Shown: positions 20,850-44,543, counted from the stretch's first letter. The stretch is 64,000 nucleotides of DNA from Chiridota heheva (GCA_020152595.1 JAIGNY010002236.1:275001-339000), one strand, 5' to 3'. Notes: generated by a model from the sequence alone, not told the origin. Numbers and translations are program-made.

Positions 20850-21479
20850 GGGTTCTGTATATGGAAAGGTAGAGGCAACTTTAGCCAAAATGATTTAAAA
20901 CCAACTAAAAAAACAAGAAGATAGCAAAACATTTCATAAAAATTGGTTAAAAATTGGCCATTTTACAGCGTTTTTGTGCAAGTATGCAAATTTTTGTGTC
21001 ACTCTTGTGACGTATGAATGTGACAGTCTCTATTTTCTTATGTTAATTCATTGTTGTTAAGCCTCTGCCATTTCTCTTTGAAAAAGGGAAGATAATTCTG
21101 ATATTCTAGCTAATGAACAAGACTTTACCATGCCCTCAACCAACCTACAGTAGCTGGAGAAGGTATTTTCAAGGTCTGAAATTAAAGCAAGAAATACTGT
21201 ATAAAGAAAAACAAAAGAATTTGGAGGTGTTTTCCTCTTCATACATCACATTTTTTCAATATATCAAAATAATTTCAAACTTTGATCACCCCATAACTTG
21301 AAAACTACTTGAATGTCTGCTATTTCAAGATTCAAAGACTAACAAACTCTGAATTTAATCCTCTTTTCGGTAAAAAGTTGAACAGAAAAAGTCCGTACCT
21401 GTAATTTAATCCTCTTTTCGGTGAAGTTCAACAGAAAACTTCCATACCTGTTACCTGTCCATAGATCTTTACAGAATTT
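20850..21479. other. Non-coding stretch
   Basis: No gene recognised. A short near-duplication, TTTAATCCTCTTTTCGGT, occurs at about 21355 and 21404. Confidence 0.4.
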
Positions 21480-21877
21480 TTAAGTTTTAAGTTCTGTGTC
21501 CATTTATGTAGAAATGACCTGGTGTGGAAAGTCAAAGCTATTCCAAATTTCTTCAGGTGGTAAATTCTAGTTGCTTACTAGATTTTTTGTTTTACTACTT
21601 TTTGAGATATCCAATAGTTTCAACGGCACAAAATCTCCAGGAAAAATGCAATAAAATACCACCACATCAAGACTTTTCAAGAAATGTGCGAATCAGGGCA
21701 ACAACCTTCTATAATTTAGACTTTCACACCAGTAGTTTCTACACAAATAAACTTTAAACTTGAATAATTATTCCTTAATGGAAGAAGATATTGTGTAGTT
21801 TCTTTAACATTTTGTTTGATTTGAAGTCCTCTTTCATATAAGATGGACTTGCTTGACCACTGAGCTAATCCTTTAAA
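21480..21877. mobile_element. Partial AGGATTAG-family element
   Basis: The right arm with TCCTCTTTCATATAAGATGG, CTTGCTTGACCACTGAGC and the terminus TAATCCTTTAA is clear. The left arm is diverged or missing. Confidence 0.65.
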
Positions 21878-21879
21878 TC

Positions 21880-22212
21880 CCCATGCAAACTTTTTAAGAC
21901 CATTTGTAATGGATATTTTTTTTTTTTTTTTTTTTTTCAAATTTATTTCACAATATACTGTAGTTAAACAATTTAATTTGCATTTACTATACAGTACGTC
22001 TAAACATATTGTACATACAGATCTTGGGAAAATTTTATTACACTAACTATAGGAAGTCTGTAATATACTTAATTGCCCTTTATAATTACATGCATAACGA
22101 CTGTACCTTCCTGCTTGTTTGCGTGAACTCTTTGTTTGTTTCATTTTATCAAAAATTATCAGATGAAAAATTATTTGTATAGCTTTACATAATTTTCAAG
22201 TGTATTTAATTC
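21880..22212. other. AT-rich non-coding stretch
   Basis: Poly-T at about 21917-21938; nothing else recognised. Confidence 0.45.
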
Positions 22213-22821
22213 AGGGATTTTATCACGCACGTGACTCTAACTTATCTGGAAGCCATTTTGCCGGGAAAGCGTTGTTGCATTTCACGCGTCTTCACACAGC
22301 TCAGTCACATCACACGTACAACAAACATACTGCCTGCTAACCTACCTACCAGTTCAGCAAATTTTCATTGTTTTTGTTGGCGGCGGAGACTTTACTTCAT
22401 ATTTTCCAAACGTTTTATATATTCACCGGGTATATGAAGAGTAACTTCTACGTGAACGCCATCTGAATGTTCGGAATACACAGACAAAGCCTACACACCT
22501 GGCATAAAGTGCTCACTGCAAATCTGATAGGGACCTTAACCGAAGGTTAAAAGACATTGCGTCGTACAGCAGAAACCCACTTCGAACATAGACCAAGATC
22601 AGATGGAAATTGAGAAAATGTCTTTTTATTCCCTTGGCACATGTCTATTAGTGCAACCAATGGCACAGCAAGATTCCAGCATAATTATCTTACAAAAATT
22701 ATCTTATATAACAGCATGCAAGCGTTTATAATAAGTGTACAGCAGATGATTGTTCTCGCCTAACAAAATGGCGATGTAAACAACGTCACGTGACCTCATG
22801 ACATCAGCCAAAACACCCTAA
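22213..22821. mobile_element. Non-autonomous TIR element, copy 1 (AGGGATTTTATCACG)
   Basis: About 609 bp with a close second copy at 46341-46956. The left end is AGGGATTTTATCACGCACGTGAC. The right end is GACATCAGCCAAAACACCCT, whose complement AGGGTGTTTTGGCTGATGTC resembles the left end. Sub-terminal GCCATTTTG and CAAAATGGC are also inverted. Interior phrases such as CTAACCTACCTACCAGTTCAG and TTATCTTACAAAAATTATCT are identical in both copies. No transposase frame is present. Confidence 0.8.
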
Positions 22822-23159
22822 TACAGAAGACTAAAATGGTACACAAGAGTGCAGAAGTTTTGTTCAAAATTTGAATATTATTTGTGTTTGTTATAGCAAA
22901 ATACCATACACTATTTGAAGTAATATGATCTTTTTTTCTTTTTCGTTTCCCTTTTCGAAAAGCAAATAGAAAAGTGTGTTGATTCAAGTTGGTGTTGTGA
23001 CAGTTTATGCAGTTTCTATTGATTGGGAATTGATGCATATAGTTACAGCATTACAATACAAGCAGGCTGTAACCTTTCGTTACTGTTCATGATAGGAAGT
23101 ATTTATGTGAAGTGGTTGGCATGAGAGTGTGCAGTACTCTGATTGGGTACAGGTCTAGG
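22822..23159. other. AT-rich non-coding stretch
   Basis: Nothing recognised. Confidence 0.4.
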
Positions 23160-23228
23160 AAGGGGTTCATGATGGAAGGGGGTCCATGATGGAAAGGGGT
23201 CCATGATGGAAGGGGGTCCATGATGGAA
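23160..23228. repeat. Short minisatellite (GGTCCATGATGGAAGGG)
   Basis: Four units of about 18 bp: GGGGTTCATGATGGAAGG, then three near-identical copies with TCC for TTC. Confidence 0.9.
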
Positions 23229-23504
23229 CTGTTCATGGCCAAAATGGTTTACATGTATCTCTATCTCTTGTCAGAAAATATTGAAAAGCAAAAATAATAA
23301 GAAGATTTCTATATAATGCACTGTCAATAGTGATAAAATATTGGGATGAGGGGGAAGGAGGGGGAGGAGATTCATGTACAGTAAATACATTGAAATAAAA
23401 TATGAAAATTTTGTGTTCCTGTTTTTTCCAATCCAACGATTTAACGATTTTAATATTTTATTATTTCTCCTCAAACTTTCGCCAGGTGGTAAATTATAAG
23501 TACC

Positions 23505-24178
23505 CTCATAACCTCCGCCAACAAAAGGTGGACGGAGGTTATGTTTTCGCCTTTGTTTGTTTGTCTGTCTGTTTGTTAACCTGTCATCAAGATATCTCAA
23601 GAACTGATGATTAAATTTAGATTAAATTTGGTGTGTGGTTTTGTTACTGCTTAAGGAAAGCAGTGATTAAAATTTGGGACATATTGGAACAGGGGAAGGG
23701 CAGAAATTGATGGTGGGAATGTTTAGGGTATGGTCTGTCAAGACATAGTTAAAACTTTCCAATGGAATGTGGTGAACAATGAATTCATATGATGAAAAGA
23801 AATCCAACAAAAAATCTGGAGTCAAAGATACTTAAATCAAGTGGTCTCTGGAATCAAGAAAAATTAAACAATTAGTTTCTGCTATGCATGGAAAATGATG
23901 GAATGTTAGTCTTGAATGAAAGCAACTCAAACAATTGATGCTTTGCCTGAATAAAACTGAAAACAATGGTATGGCTTTAGAAGAAATCCAGTCAGAAGAT
24001 AATCTTCAAGTGTTCAAATGCAAATGATCATTACAGATCCACCAAACTTGCAGATGAAGCTTGGTAGGACTAGGATTTCTGAGGTAGATTATAGTGGTAT
24101 GAAGGTCAAGTGAAGTCTAAAATTATGCTAGGTATGTTGGAATTGCAACGGGGCAGAGGTATGCACTGTACAGAGTGC
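23505..24178. repeat. Dispersed element with CCTCCGCC/GGAGG hairpin end
   Basis: The left end carries a hairpin, ATAACCTCCG...CGGAGGTTAT (23508-23542), followed by GTTTGTTTGTCTGTCTGTTT and ATATCTCAAGAACTGATGAT. The right end reads GGCAGAGGTATGCACTGTAC then AGAGTGC, itself a small hairpin. I recall similar 'cctccgcc ... ttcgcc..tttgtttgt' sequences from other marine invertebrate genomes; that is memory, not a search. Non-coding. Confidence 0.55.
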
Positions 24179-24199
24179 AAATATTCTAGATCAATTCTG

Positions 24200-25040
24200 T
24201 TTTACTATATACTGAAAGTTTACTTTCCTGACATATCCAATGGTTTTAAAGCCACAAAACTGCAGGATAAAATATGATAGAATACAGTATATTAAGACTG
24301 AGGAATCTGAGGGTGTTACATCACAACCAGTCTGGTTTCAGTCATTTCTACATAAATGATACCAAACTTCAAACTTAAATATCTCCATAACGGAATAAGA
24401 TTTTTAAATGTTTTTTTACCATTTAGTTTCTTTTGAAGTCCTCTTTCATATAAGATAAACTTGCTTGACCCCTGAACTAATCCTTTAATATCTCCTTTAC
24501 AAAATAAGATTTTTAAATGCTTTCTTCACCATTTTTTTTTTTTTTTGTTTCTTTCATAAAAGATAGAAGTCATCTTTCTTGATGGAATAAGATTTTTAGC
24601 TTTCTTCACCACTTTTGTCCTCTTTCATACAAGATAGATTTTAAACTAACCTTAAATATCTCTTTAACAGAATAGGATTTCTGAACTTTAATCTTTCATA
24701 CAAGATTTAATGTAAATATCTCTTTAACAGAATAAGATTTCTGAATGCTTTTTTCATTTTGTTTCTTTTAACTATAAGATAGACTTGCTTGAACCTAAAC
24801 TAATCCTTAAATATCTCTTTAACAGAATAAGATTTCTGAATGCTTTCTTTACCATTTTGTTTCTTTTGAAGTTCTCTTTCATACACAGTAACAGTCTTGC
24901 TTGACCCCTGAACTAATCCATTAATATTTCCTTAACAGTATGTGATTTTTGAATGCTTTTTTCACCATTTTGTTTCTTTTGAAGTCCTCTTTCATACACA
25001 GTAACAGAGTCTTGCTTGACCGCTAAACTAATAATTCTGT
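24200..25040. mobile_element. Degenerate AGGATTAG-family sequence with repeated right arms
   Basis: After one recognisable right half (TCACAACCAGTCTGGTTTCAG to TAATCCTTTAA at about 24487), four or five decayed copies of the terminal arm follow (ATATCTC.TTAACAGAATAAG ... TTTCTTTTGAAG ... TTGCTTGACC). This is an older and more diverged version of the amplification seen at 2806-3683. Confidence 0.7.
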
Positions 25041-25440
25041 AAGTCCTTAAATTGTGTCACTTTTCTCTTCTTTATGAACTTACTGTAGCTAATTCCCATA
25101 CTGGAGCATAGAGAGGGATAACTTTATCTGATAAGAGGGCGGGAGGAGGGTGGGCAAAGACCAAATATGTCATCCATGCCAAAAAATTGGGGTATAATGG
25201 GGAAAGCGATCTCGTGGGGAGGGGAAAATGCCCTCCTTACCCCATGTAGCACCGCCCACTGAAGCATGCCTTATTGAAAATGAAATAGTCTGCATTCCGT
25301 GCACTAAGACACAAAGATCTTCGGCATAAAACTTACTTCTTTCTTTGGCATGCGGCGGTGGGAAAAGTAGATGGTTTTTACTTGGCATACCGGTATGGCA
25401 ATAAAATATCTATCTTGGCCTAAAAAAAATTATTGCGGGA
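25041..25440. repeat. Dispersed G/C-rich repeat (GTAGCACCGCCCACTG type)
   Basis: The passage AAAGCGATCTCGTGGGGAGG ... CCTTACCCCATGTAGCACCG resembles 31300-31445 (AAAGCGATTTTGTGATTACC ... GTAGCGCCACCACGG). Both look like copies of one non-coding family. Confidence 0.45.
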
Positions 25441-26740
25441 TTTGCGGCGTTGGCAAACAGGACACACAACAAGTTATTTACCTAAAATACCAATAAATCT
25501 TACAGAATGTACTTGACCTATAAAACTGAATAACTTTAAAACAATCACACTTAAAGACACTATAAACTTCTTCTGGATTACCTTAGATGTAAGATGGAAT
25601 GGCAGCCATTATAAAAGAGGTGATGAGGAGGGCAAAATGCTTTTAAAAAAATCTTTGCTATATATAGTTTTGTGTATTCCTGTATCATTGACTTTATATA
25701 AATTATACATAGAATACTGTCAAAAACTAATGCATATTCATTAGTTGTTCTGTTAGCCAATCATGTCATTTTAAAAATAAAAGCAAGTTTTGTCACCGCG
25801 GAAAGTATTGAGAAGCAAAATACTAAACAAGACTTCAGCTTATTGTGGTAACTCGCAGCATGGTCTCTTAACTGTCTTGGCATATAAAAGCAAAGGCCTT
25901 GTTGCACCTGCGGTGTAGGTTTTACATGGAATGCACCCTGGATGGAATATTGACTCAATTTAAAGTTTTCAAATTTTTAAGTAAACTTAGTACGTGAACA
26001 ATACAGCGAAAGGACAGAAAATGTTTGAAATCGAATTCATGCATGATATTTTGTAATTCTAGTTTTTCATATGGGGGACGCAACAATTGCATTGTTGCGC
26101 ACTGTTATAATTGTTCGAATCTGTACACACAAATTGTATACGTCTTAAAGTAACACGCACTGTATACAGTAGGACACACAATGGTGCATTCATTTGCTCA
26201 AGCATGCACAGAGGATGCAGTAGTTACACACTCAATTTATGTCAATAAATTATTTACGCAAACCTTTTATCTTCTTATTGGTTGGAAATAGTGCTTATGT
26301 GCATGTTACATTTTTGTCAAGACGTTCACAAAAAATGTGTTAAACTTTTATTTTTGAACGGAAAATGTGTATCCTTTTAGGTTAGCAATTGAGTTATTAT
26401 TCACAATGTGTACAACAAATTTAAATTTCAGTGTGCTAATTTTTAGGGTAAAATATGGAAGTCTTCATATGGAAAATCAATTTGCCCAAAATATTTGGGG
26501 CAATTTTTTTAAACACATGTTGACACCCATTGACTTTGGCTTAAATGTGTGGCCTAAAATGGATTATGCCTTTACATGTAATCAATCATTCATAAGCCTA
26601 CTCTGATTCAGAGCGTACTGTAGAACAAGTTTAATTAGAAGTTTTGAATATGAAGATTCGTACTATACCCCACCCTTCCCCAGTTTTGTACTATATCCCC
26701 ACCCTCTCCCAATTGCAACACTGTTCATAAGTTTAACAGT
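25441..26740. other. AT-rich non-coding stretch
   Basis: No gene supported. A possible 30-nt minus-strand exon (GAFHVKPTPQ between CCATCCAG/ and /GTGCAAC, near 25911-25940) is too short to call. Confidence 0.4.
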
Positions 26741-27165
26741 ATACTATTACCCCATCCCTCCCCCATCCCATCCCTCCCCACCCATCCCTCCCCACCCATC
26801 CCTCCCCATCCATCCCTCCCCATCCATCCTCCCCACCCATCCCTCCCCCACCCATCCCTCCCCCATTTCTTCCCCACCCATCCCTCCCATTCCTCCCCAC
26901 CCATCCCTCCCCCATTTCTCCCCACCCATCCCCATTCCTCCCCACCCATCCTCCCCCATTTCTCCCCACCCATCCCTCCCCCATTCCTCCCCACCCATCC
27001 CTCCCCCATTCCCCCCCACCCATCCCTCCCCACCCATCCCTCCCCATTCCTCCCCACCCATCCCTCCCCATTCCTCCCCCACCCATCCCTCCCCCATTCT
27101 TACCCCACCCATCCCTCCCCTATTCCCCCCATTCCTCCCCAACACTTCCTCCCCACCTAAACATC
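26741..27165. repeat. C-rich minisatellite (CCCCACCCATCCCTCC)
   Basis: About 27 units of 14-17 bp alternating CCCCACCCATCCCTCC with CCCCATTC/TCCTCC variants. Spurious minus-strand frames encode Gly/Trp/Arg/Met/Glu-rich peptides. The minus strand is strongly G-rich. Confidence 0.95.
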
Positions 27166-27840
27166 CCTATTACACTCAACAATTTAACGCAGTACAGTAA
27201 CGTTAGTACAGTCAAATCGTATTCGGAGAGCTGTGCGATTTTAATACTATCGTTAGCATTGAGTTATGCACTAAAACAACACAGCGGCAAGTCTGCGGCT
27301 GGTGGCGCCTGGAATCACACACGAAATTACTGCTACAAAATACAAATTGCATCAAAACTTACATCAAAAGGTTTAACAAGCTAGAAAACTATTTTAGGAA
27401 ATGATAAATTCCATTCCAAATAAAACTTTATTCACTTACTTCAGTTATTGACAGGAGTTTCCTCTCGGGAGACTCGGTTTTCCGTTGTTGGCCCTACAAA
27501 CTGTACCAATCAGCTGCGTTTGCAATCCAGCGTTGGCGCTCGTTCAGTATTCGAGCGTAATGCCAGAACAAGACAGGCCGAAAAATCTGAGCTGATTTTC
27601 CATAATTGTTGTGGCAGTTTAGGAGATGATGATGAGCATGCCCCAACCCCAGCCCCATAGGCGCGTATCTCGTGCCCCAGAAAATGAAGATCAAATGGAT
27701 TTTCATCATTTCCTGCAAACAGGATCCTCCAATGCAAAGTGTGGTTTGCCCAAATTGCCCTTCTATACACACACCAGAGGGGGATGGGGGGAAGAAAAAA
27801 GGGGGGGGGGAGGGGGAAATGGGAAAAAGTGCTCCCTGGG
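27166..27840. other. Moderate-GC stretch with a possible minus-strand first exon
   Basis: On the minus strand a strong donor, AACTGAA/GTAAGTGAA, ends at 27440. Upstream are CpG-containing sequence and an ATTGG (inverted CCAAT) at about 27508-27515. This could be a non-coding first exon, but no start codon or following exon is established. A G-run block lies at 27780-27830. Confidence 0.3.
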
Positions 27841-27849
27841 AGGATTTTA

Positions 27850-28735
27850 CTTTCCAGTTAACAGGTTAACATACAATTGAAAAAATGAGGGAAAATTTGG
27901 TAAATTGCTGACAATTTTGCTAAAACATATTGCAAATTTTGGTACAAATTCACCATCACCAAATTATTAGGACAATATTTAACCATATAAATTCGTTTCT
28001 TACGTTTTATTTTCTGAACATGTATAGTATACTGGTACATTCTGGTACTTACATATTTTCTACTTCTGATTTCGCCAGAGGGAAAGTTGATTTGCCTATA
28101 TACCGAAAGTGGGGGAAAATCAAAAATTAGGGGAAAATGAAAAGTGGGGGCGAAACCGCAAAATGCTAAGATGAAAAAAAATCATAACACAAAAAAAATG
28201 GAGAAAATGTGATGAAAAAAAAATCTAATGCAAAAATAGATGATACAATGCGATTTTCCAATTCATCTCTATTCTCCAAAACAAGATGGAATTTCCCTGA
28301 CGTTTTGACTGCATTTAAACTTTCGAAAAGCAAAAAAATAGCTTTTGATTTCGAGTTTAAAATTTCAAAAAAATTAATTATTTCAATAAGAAGCGAAAAC
28401 TTCCGCCAGTTAAGCCTACAATAATCAAACTTGGTCAAAAATGATTAAGTTATTGGAAATTTTGGTAAAACTTATTCGATGTGGTTAAATTTGAGAACAT
28501 TTCACGAAAAGTGAAGAAAATTTCCAAAAATTGACGATTTTCAAAAATGAAGGAAATTTTCACAAAATTAACAATTTCAAAAATGAAGGAGATTTCCACA
28601 AAATTAAAAAAATCCCAAAATTTCCCATTTAGCAGAAACGTTTGTTTGCAATTTTTTAGTAATTTTTTCCGCTTGTATGCGGGAAATTTGGGACTTCTTT
28701 CCCTCCTTGCTCTTCCTACGCCCCTGCCGAAGATC
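27850..28735. repeat. AAATTTTC-rich dispersed repeat
   Basis: Dense degenerate GGGGAAAATC, AAATTTTGGTAAA and GAAATTTTC steps, ending GCTTGTATGCGGGAAATTTG and CTTCCTACGCCCCTGCCG. The end matches that of 12030-12100. The short open frames inside are not supported. Confidence 0.5.
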
Positions 28736-30985
28736 TGAAACAGGAAAAAGGAGTCTTAGTCAGTTAGTTCAGCTGCTGTGCTGAATGCCTGCAGGGGTAT
28801 ATTTCTAAACTATGAACAATTTTGTCCTTTATAATTACTTAGAATAATTTCATAATTTTTGAAAGGGCACCCCCTGCTACCGTCCGCTTCCAGGGCAAGG
28901 AGAAGTTTCTCCCTCCCCTTTCCCCATGGTTCCGCCATCAGTGGTTTTTGGATGTCCTCTGGTTTGATAAGAGTCCGATGGTCACAAGCAGTGTTGTAAT
29001 CATGGATGATCGTGAAGTTATATAAGACCCAAAACATCATTTTTTTCAGAAATAACGTTGGCAAGCTATCTTGATTTCCCTCGCACCACCCCAAGTCCCA
29101 CAAGACAAACATCCATAAGCGAGCGTTATTTGTCACGGGCCTCGAACGCTATCGATTTATCATTATTGGGCAAAGACTTACGGCAAGAATGTTTCTTCTT
29201 TTTTTTATTTTTGGTGGAATTGTTACAGTTCCTCTAAGTTGTTGATTTGTTGATAAATTCTTGTTGTTGCTTTTGACGACCTATTTTTGCATTGTTTTTG
29301 CCGCCCATATTCATTCATCAATTTTGTCAAAATTTTCATTTTTCAGCATTGGAGAGGGAATGCCCAGAATTTCGGATGGGGTTCCTCCTGTATACAATGA
29401 TGCAGTAAGGGACCTAAGGTACATTTTAACATAATAATAATACATAATCATAAATCAGATTTAGAACGCGCACATATCCATCTTACTGTCCTAATGGATG
29501 CTCAAGGCGCCGTACATAAACATTAAAATTACAAATAAGTATTCATGAACAATGAAATAAATGAACAGTGATTTTTAATACGGACAGCCATATAACTCGC
29601 ATAAATTTAGAAGTAAAAAATATGTCAATTTGTATAGTTTGAAAAATTCACCAAACGTGTCCCCCTTTAAGTCGTGCTATCAAAAGTGAAATTAACTGTT
29701 CTGTATGCATGCATTATATATTTCATCAAATCTTTAAGTTTTCAATTAAAAGAAGGAATACAATTCTATCTTCGAAATGAGTTTTTTTTTTTTTTCCTGC
29801 TTATAGACAATGATAAACAATATGTAATTTTTACTAAACGCTTTCTTACCCGAAATAAAAAGCCAAACACAAGAATAATATCATTATAGCCTACATATAT
29901 ATTTTGACAAAATATACACAATATTGCTTAAAAAATGCGGTTATATACCGCCTGTTTATTACGGCGCTGGTCATATCCTAATTATAGACTATGCGTTAGA
30001 AAATTCGTGGCTTGCAATTTTTAGATAACTGTGCTGAGATAACGCACCTAACATTAATGATAAAGACATGTGGCCATTCACATGGGCAGAATGGGGTTGT
30101 CAAAAGTGTGTGTGGGAGGGGGGAATCACAAAATCACGCTAAGATGCAAAAAATCACCATGCAAAATACACAAATTTGGAGAGAAAAAACGTGCCCCGTT
30201 TCTCCCCCCCCCCCCCCCTTTCCTTCCCCTTTCCACCCTCAAATCCCACCTATGGCCATTCGTGAATTACCCCTTACAATATTTTCCCATCAAACGTTAA
30301 TACTTATCGGGAAATTTGCCTTGCACAGGGTAGCCTTCTGCATGAGACTGCATGAGTAATTCTACGACAATTAACTTTGTTTTTATTTTCTGCTATACCA
30401 ATTCACCAAGTTTAACTTCCAACTGGGAAGTAAAATTCTCTCATGCGGGAAAATTTGCCCAAGTTCTGTCCAACCTCACTTTCCACACCTTTGCTCCATA
30501 AGCTACCAGTAGTGAAATAATAAGATCTTTGATTTTTGCTATAATGTATTACAGAAACGTTTTGGCATGAGGGAGAGGGGCGCTTTGGATGGGGGGGGGG
30601 GGGAGCTGATGTGCCTTCACAACTCATATTTGTTTGTTTTTCACACTCATTGATCTGCTCATACTGCTGTACTGAAAAGTGTCCACTTCGTATTGCTTAC
30701 AAAAGCTTAAGATTACTTGTGGACTAACGGATAAGAGAATTAGTAATATTAAGTCTTGACTAAAAATAAATTTAAAAAAACAGTCCATAGCATAAAAGTG
30801 CCAAAATTACATTTAAAGATCTTTGCCGTGCTAAATAGAGATATTTAAATATAAAAGAGAATTTGACGTTTTTAATTGGTCGAAGTATTTATATAAATAC
30901 TGACAAGTCAGTAAAAAGACAGACACGTGCCACTATTATGTTAGTGATGACGTAGTGGTGACGTAGTGGTGACGTATCAAGAACT
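28736..30985. other. Long stretch without recognised gene
   Basis: A minus-strand open frame at 28810-29136 (108 codons) looks partly protein-like but has no splice sites or recognised domain. The stretch 29400-29560 resembles a dispersed repeat (GCTCAAGGCGCCGTACATAA). C and G runs occur at 30204-30220 and 30588-30603. TGACGT occurs three times at a 12-bp period at 30947-30976, just 3' of the MS4A-like gene's polyadenylation signals. Confidence 0.4.
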
Positions 30986-31013
30986 TTTATTAGGACGAGA
31001 TCCCCTCTTTATT
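30986..31013 (-). terminator. Polyadenylation signals for the MS4A-like gene
   Basis: Two AATAAA hexamers on the minus strand, at 31013-31008 and 30991-30986, lie about 510-540 nt after the stop codon at 31526-31524. They are the first AATAAA pair met downstream, giving a 3' UTR of about 0.55 kb. No earlier canonical signal was noticed. Confidence 0.5.
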
Positions 31014-31523
31014 TTGCCTTTATATGCTGTGCAACGAAAAATAGACCCGAAGAAAATATTTGTAAAGTGTCTTTCTAATTAGCATATGCACAATGGTATT
31101 TCTGTAATAATTTCAAAAAGTGTGACGCCAGTATTTACTTGACAGGGTAGCGAGCCTCTCCTTCTCCCGGGGATAAAAATATTATCTAATTAATTTCCAT
31201 TATTAAATATTATTCCTTTATATACCAATTAAATAACTCCTAACAGGGAGGTGGGGGAGGTGGGTGATAACCAGCGGCGGCGCAAGGAATTTGATGCTGG
31301 GGAGGGGCTGCTTTGTCTCGTAGAGGGGCAAAGGCCCATACATTGGACACAATATATGACCTTACAACATTTTCGGAAAGGAGGGGAGCAAGTGGGAGGC
31401 AAAGCGATTTTGTGATTACCCTTTTCCCTCGTAGCGCCACCACGGGTGAGGACTAAATGTCCGAGGAATGAGCTGGACTACCCTAACCCACTGGCGCCGC
31501 CCCCATTCTGTTTCTTTTCTTCA

Positions 31524-42268
<10,745 letters not shown>

Positions 42269-42299
42269 CTGTAATATGGAAAATGAAACTAATACCAAC

Positions 42300-43000
42300 T
42301 GACTGACTGACTAATAAATAGAAAATGTGTGTGGGGGGTGTTCCCCAGTAGCGACGCCACGAAGAGGGCAAAGGGTCTCGTCTCATATTTCTCGCCAAGA
42401 TCCCATGATCGATTTTCCAAATCATCCAAATCCAAGGAGAGGAGAGGTTGGGGGTATAGGTCCCTCAATGTCCCTCCCAATTCGTTGTGCTTTTCCCCCA
42501 CCACCGTATGGTCACGCCACTGTTTATGATAGAGCAGTTGAAAGTGTCGTGTCAAAGCTACGAGATTCTATATATGCTCTTTGCCACAAAGTGACGGTGG
42601 AGAATTTAGGTTAGATCAATAAATGCATCATGGGCGTAAGAAATAGATTGAAATCTTTTTAGGGGGCAGAAGTACTTTTCGATCACAAAGACGTCAACAG
42701 TGAATCTGAAAAAATATGTTGCGCAACGGTATCATCAATTACGCGGGTCTCACAGCTAACTGTACTATTACAAAGAATTTCACGTGACATCTCGAGTTTG
42801 CGGTTATTTATTATATTTAGGTTATGCGTATGATATTCTGAATATTTAGGGGGGGGATGTGATGGGTGGGTGGGAGGAAAGGGGAAAGGGGGGGGGTGGT
42901 TCTGACTAATACTTGTTCTGGATACCTCTGGATTTGCTTAGCTTCGGCCCAAAGTCTTTGAGTTGCATATACCCCTAAACCCTGAAGGAAAATATAAAGC
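42300..43000. other. G-rich dispersed repeats and a weak exon candidate
   Basis: G runs at 42848-42895. On the minus strand, TATTTTCCTTCAG/G at about 42985 opens GLGVYATQRLWAEAKQIQ, which faintly resembles the end of an MS4A TM2 exon (GxxGxxAxxR). Its position 5' of the TM1 exon does not fit this gene, so it is left as a note. Confidence 0.25.
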
Positions 43001-44426
43001 ATAATCAGAAAATGTTATTGCCCGACAACGTACGATAGGCGATGGTACCGGGTGTCCTGGTTCTTCAACACTATACCACCAAATGTGTCGATAGGTTCTA
43101 TGACTACTTACTTATTCGATTTTTTAAAACAAAATCTTCAATTATAATGCACGTACCTTCTAGTTTAGGAGATGATAAATGTGTTCCAAACAAGTTAGCA
43201 CACAATAGTATTGTGTACATTCAATCTGAAAAATGCGTAGCGAATCGCTTCCTCTTTATGTAAGCTGTATATTGTAAATTATCACAGTGCCGAAACTGAA
43301 ATATTAACTATAATAATATTACTTTGCAGACATTTTGTATATAGCTGTGTATGCATAAACTTGATCTGCTGATTAATAACAGATCAAAGGGTAAAGTTAC
43401 GTCATCATTATTCACATGATTTGTTTATACAATGTTTACTTGTCTGATTCACCTACATTGGCGGCGGAAGGGACGGACCATGTGAGTAAAGTATTCTAAT
43501 GTCTTTCGGATGAAGATTATTTTCAATAGGGGTTGGGTCTTTTTAAGGCTGAAGTGAAATGGTGTTGCGCACGTCACCGAATGACTCAAATATTGGTAAC
43601 ATGGTAAATTAATTCCCCTTGAAACCTTTTTCTGAAGCAAATCTTATCCAGTTTGGACAAGCATAGTCGGGACAAAGTCTATACCTCCTTTCTGTATCCA
43701 CGGTGCGTGCCATATCATGTACCAAGAGATAATGGTTATATTCTAGATATTTATGCCAAGTCTTTATCAAAATATATTGGAACATGTTTCGAAATGTTCT
43801 CCTCTAAGATCCACCAAGTAATAAGAGCCATATGTTTACACACCTTCTACCAGATAACACATTAACAACCGAGGACGTCATCGCTTGACATAGGTTTTCC
43901 TTCTGATCTGGAAGATGTTAACGCGAAAATATCACACAAATGATGACATGGTTCATTAACAGCACACTCTTGATATGGCGCTATTAACATTTCACTTAAA
44001 ACATATCCACTTCTCCTAGTCTATCCAAACTGTCAAGTGGTCACATAGCTGAAATGACAAGAGACCCAATGAATGACGACATCAGGGCAGTGGCGGAGCG
44101 TCGGGGGGAAATTGCCCCCAATAATTTTCATTACCGTTACTTGCCCCTTATATGATATTAAATTGTTTGTTTTGCCCCCTTCCTCCCCATCAATGATCTA
44201 ACCGCCTGATAAAATAAAACAGTCGTTACTTTTTTGAGCAAAATAATTAACCACCGCCATATTAACTCCTAAAATCGTACAATATTTATTTATTGATATG
44301 CTCTTGTAAGTATTTCGGCCGTTCAGCTTTAGCCGGTTGCAGTATGTTACCATAATTTGGGTCAATTATTACTAAATTTATACATCAATATATCACACTC
44401 CATTTCTTCAATGCGTCTCTGTAAAT
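43001..44426. other. Stretch without recognised gene
   Basis: Plus-strand open frames at 43042-43263 and 43653-43865 have ordinary composition but no splice or domain support. A dispersed repeat (CAGTGGCGGAGCGTCGGGGG) lies at about 44089. Confidence 0.4.
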
Positions 44427-44456
44427 TATATAAATAAAACAGCGCTCCCTCAGTAC
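44427..44456 (+). promoter_or_regulatory. Core promoter: TATA box and initiator
   Basis: TATATAAA at 44427-44434 is followed by TCAGTAC with the initiator A at 44452, a spacing of about 25 bp as expected for TATA and Inr. The next ATG (44490) starts the open frame described below, leaving a 5' UTR of about 38 nt. Confidence 0.5.
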
Positions 44457-44489
44457 ATAAATGTTTTGTCGTCTGCCTGGGCGATCATC

Positions 44490-44543
44490 ATGAAGAGACA
44501 AAAGCTCAAGCATGATTTACCAAGAAAGTCTTTTAGAGGAAGG
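44490..44543 (+). CDS. Candidate small gene, exon 1 (unrecognised, basic N-terminus)
   Basis: The ATG at 44490 (A at -3) opens 18 codons, MKRQKLKHDLPRKSFRGR, ending exactly at a consensus donor, AGG/GTAAGTAT, at 44543/44544 (phase 0). The peptide has nine Lys/Arg residues, and KRQKLK could act as a nuclear localisation signal. The TATA/Inr pair lies just upstream. The exon is far too short to be noticed as an open frame alone. The intron carries a 536-bp TIR element (44674-45209). No family was recognised. Confidence 0.45.

Noticed and set aside
27494..27772. Overlapping frames on both strands as a coding gene
   Set aside because: Frames overlap on both strands without domain similarity; the region is better read as a possible non-coding first exon.
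28810..29136. 108-codon minus-strand frame as a gene
   Set aside because: No splice sites in suitable places, no recognised domain, mixed composition; could be chance.
42817..43002. TM2-like exon (GLGVYATQRLWAEAK) as part of the MS4A-like gene
   Set aside because: It lies 5' of the start-codon exon and its resemblance is slight, so it cannot be spliced into that gene in the right order.
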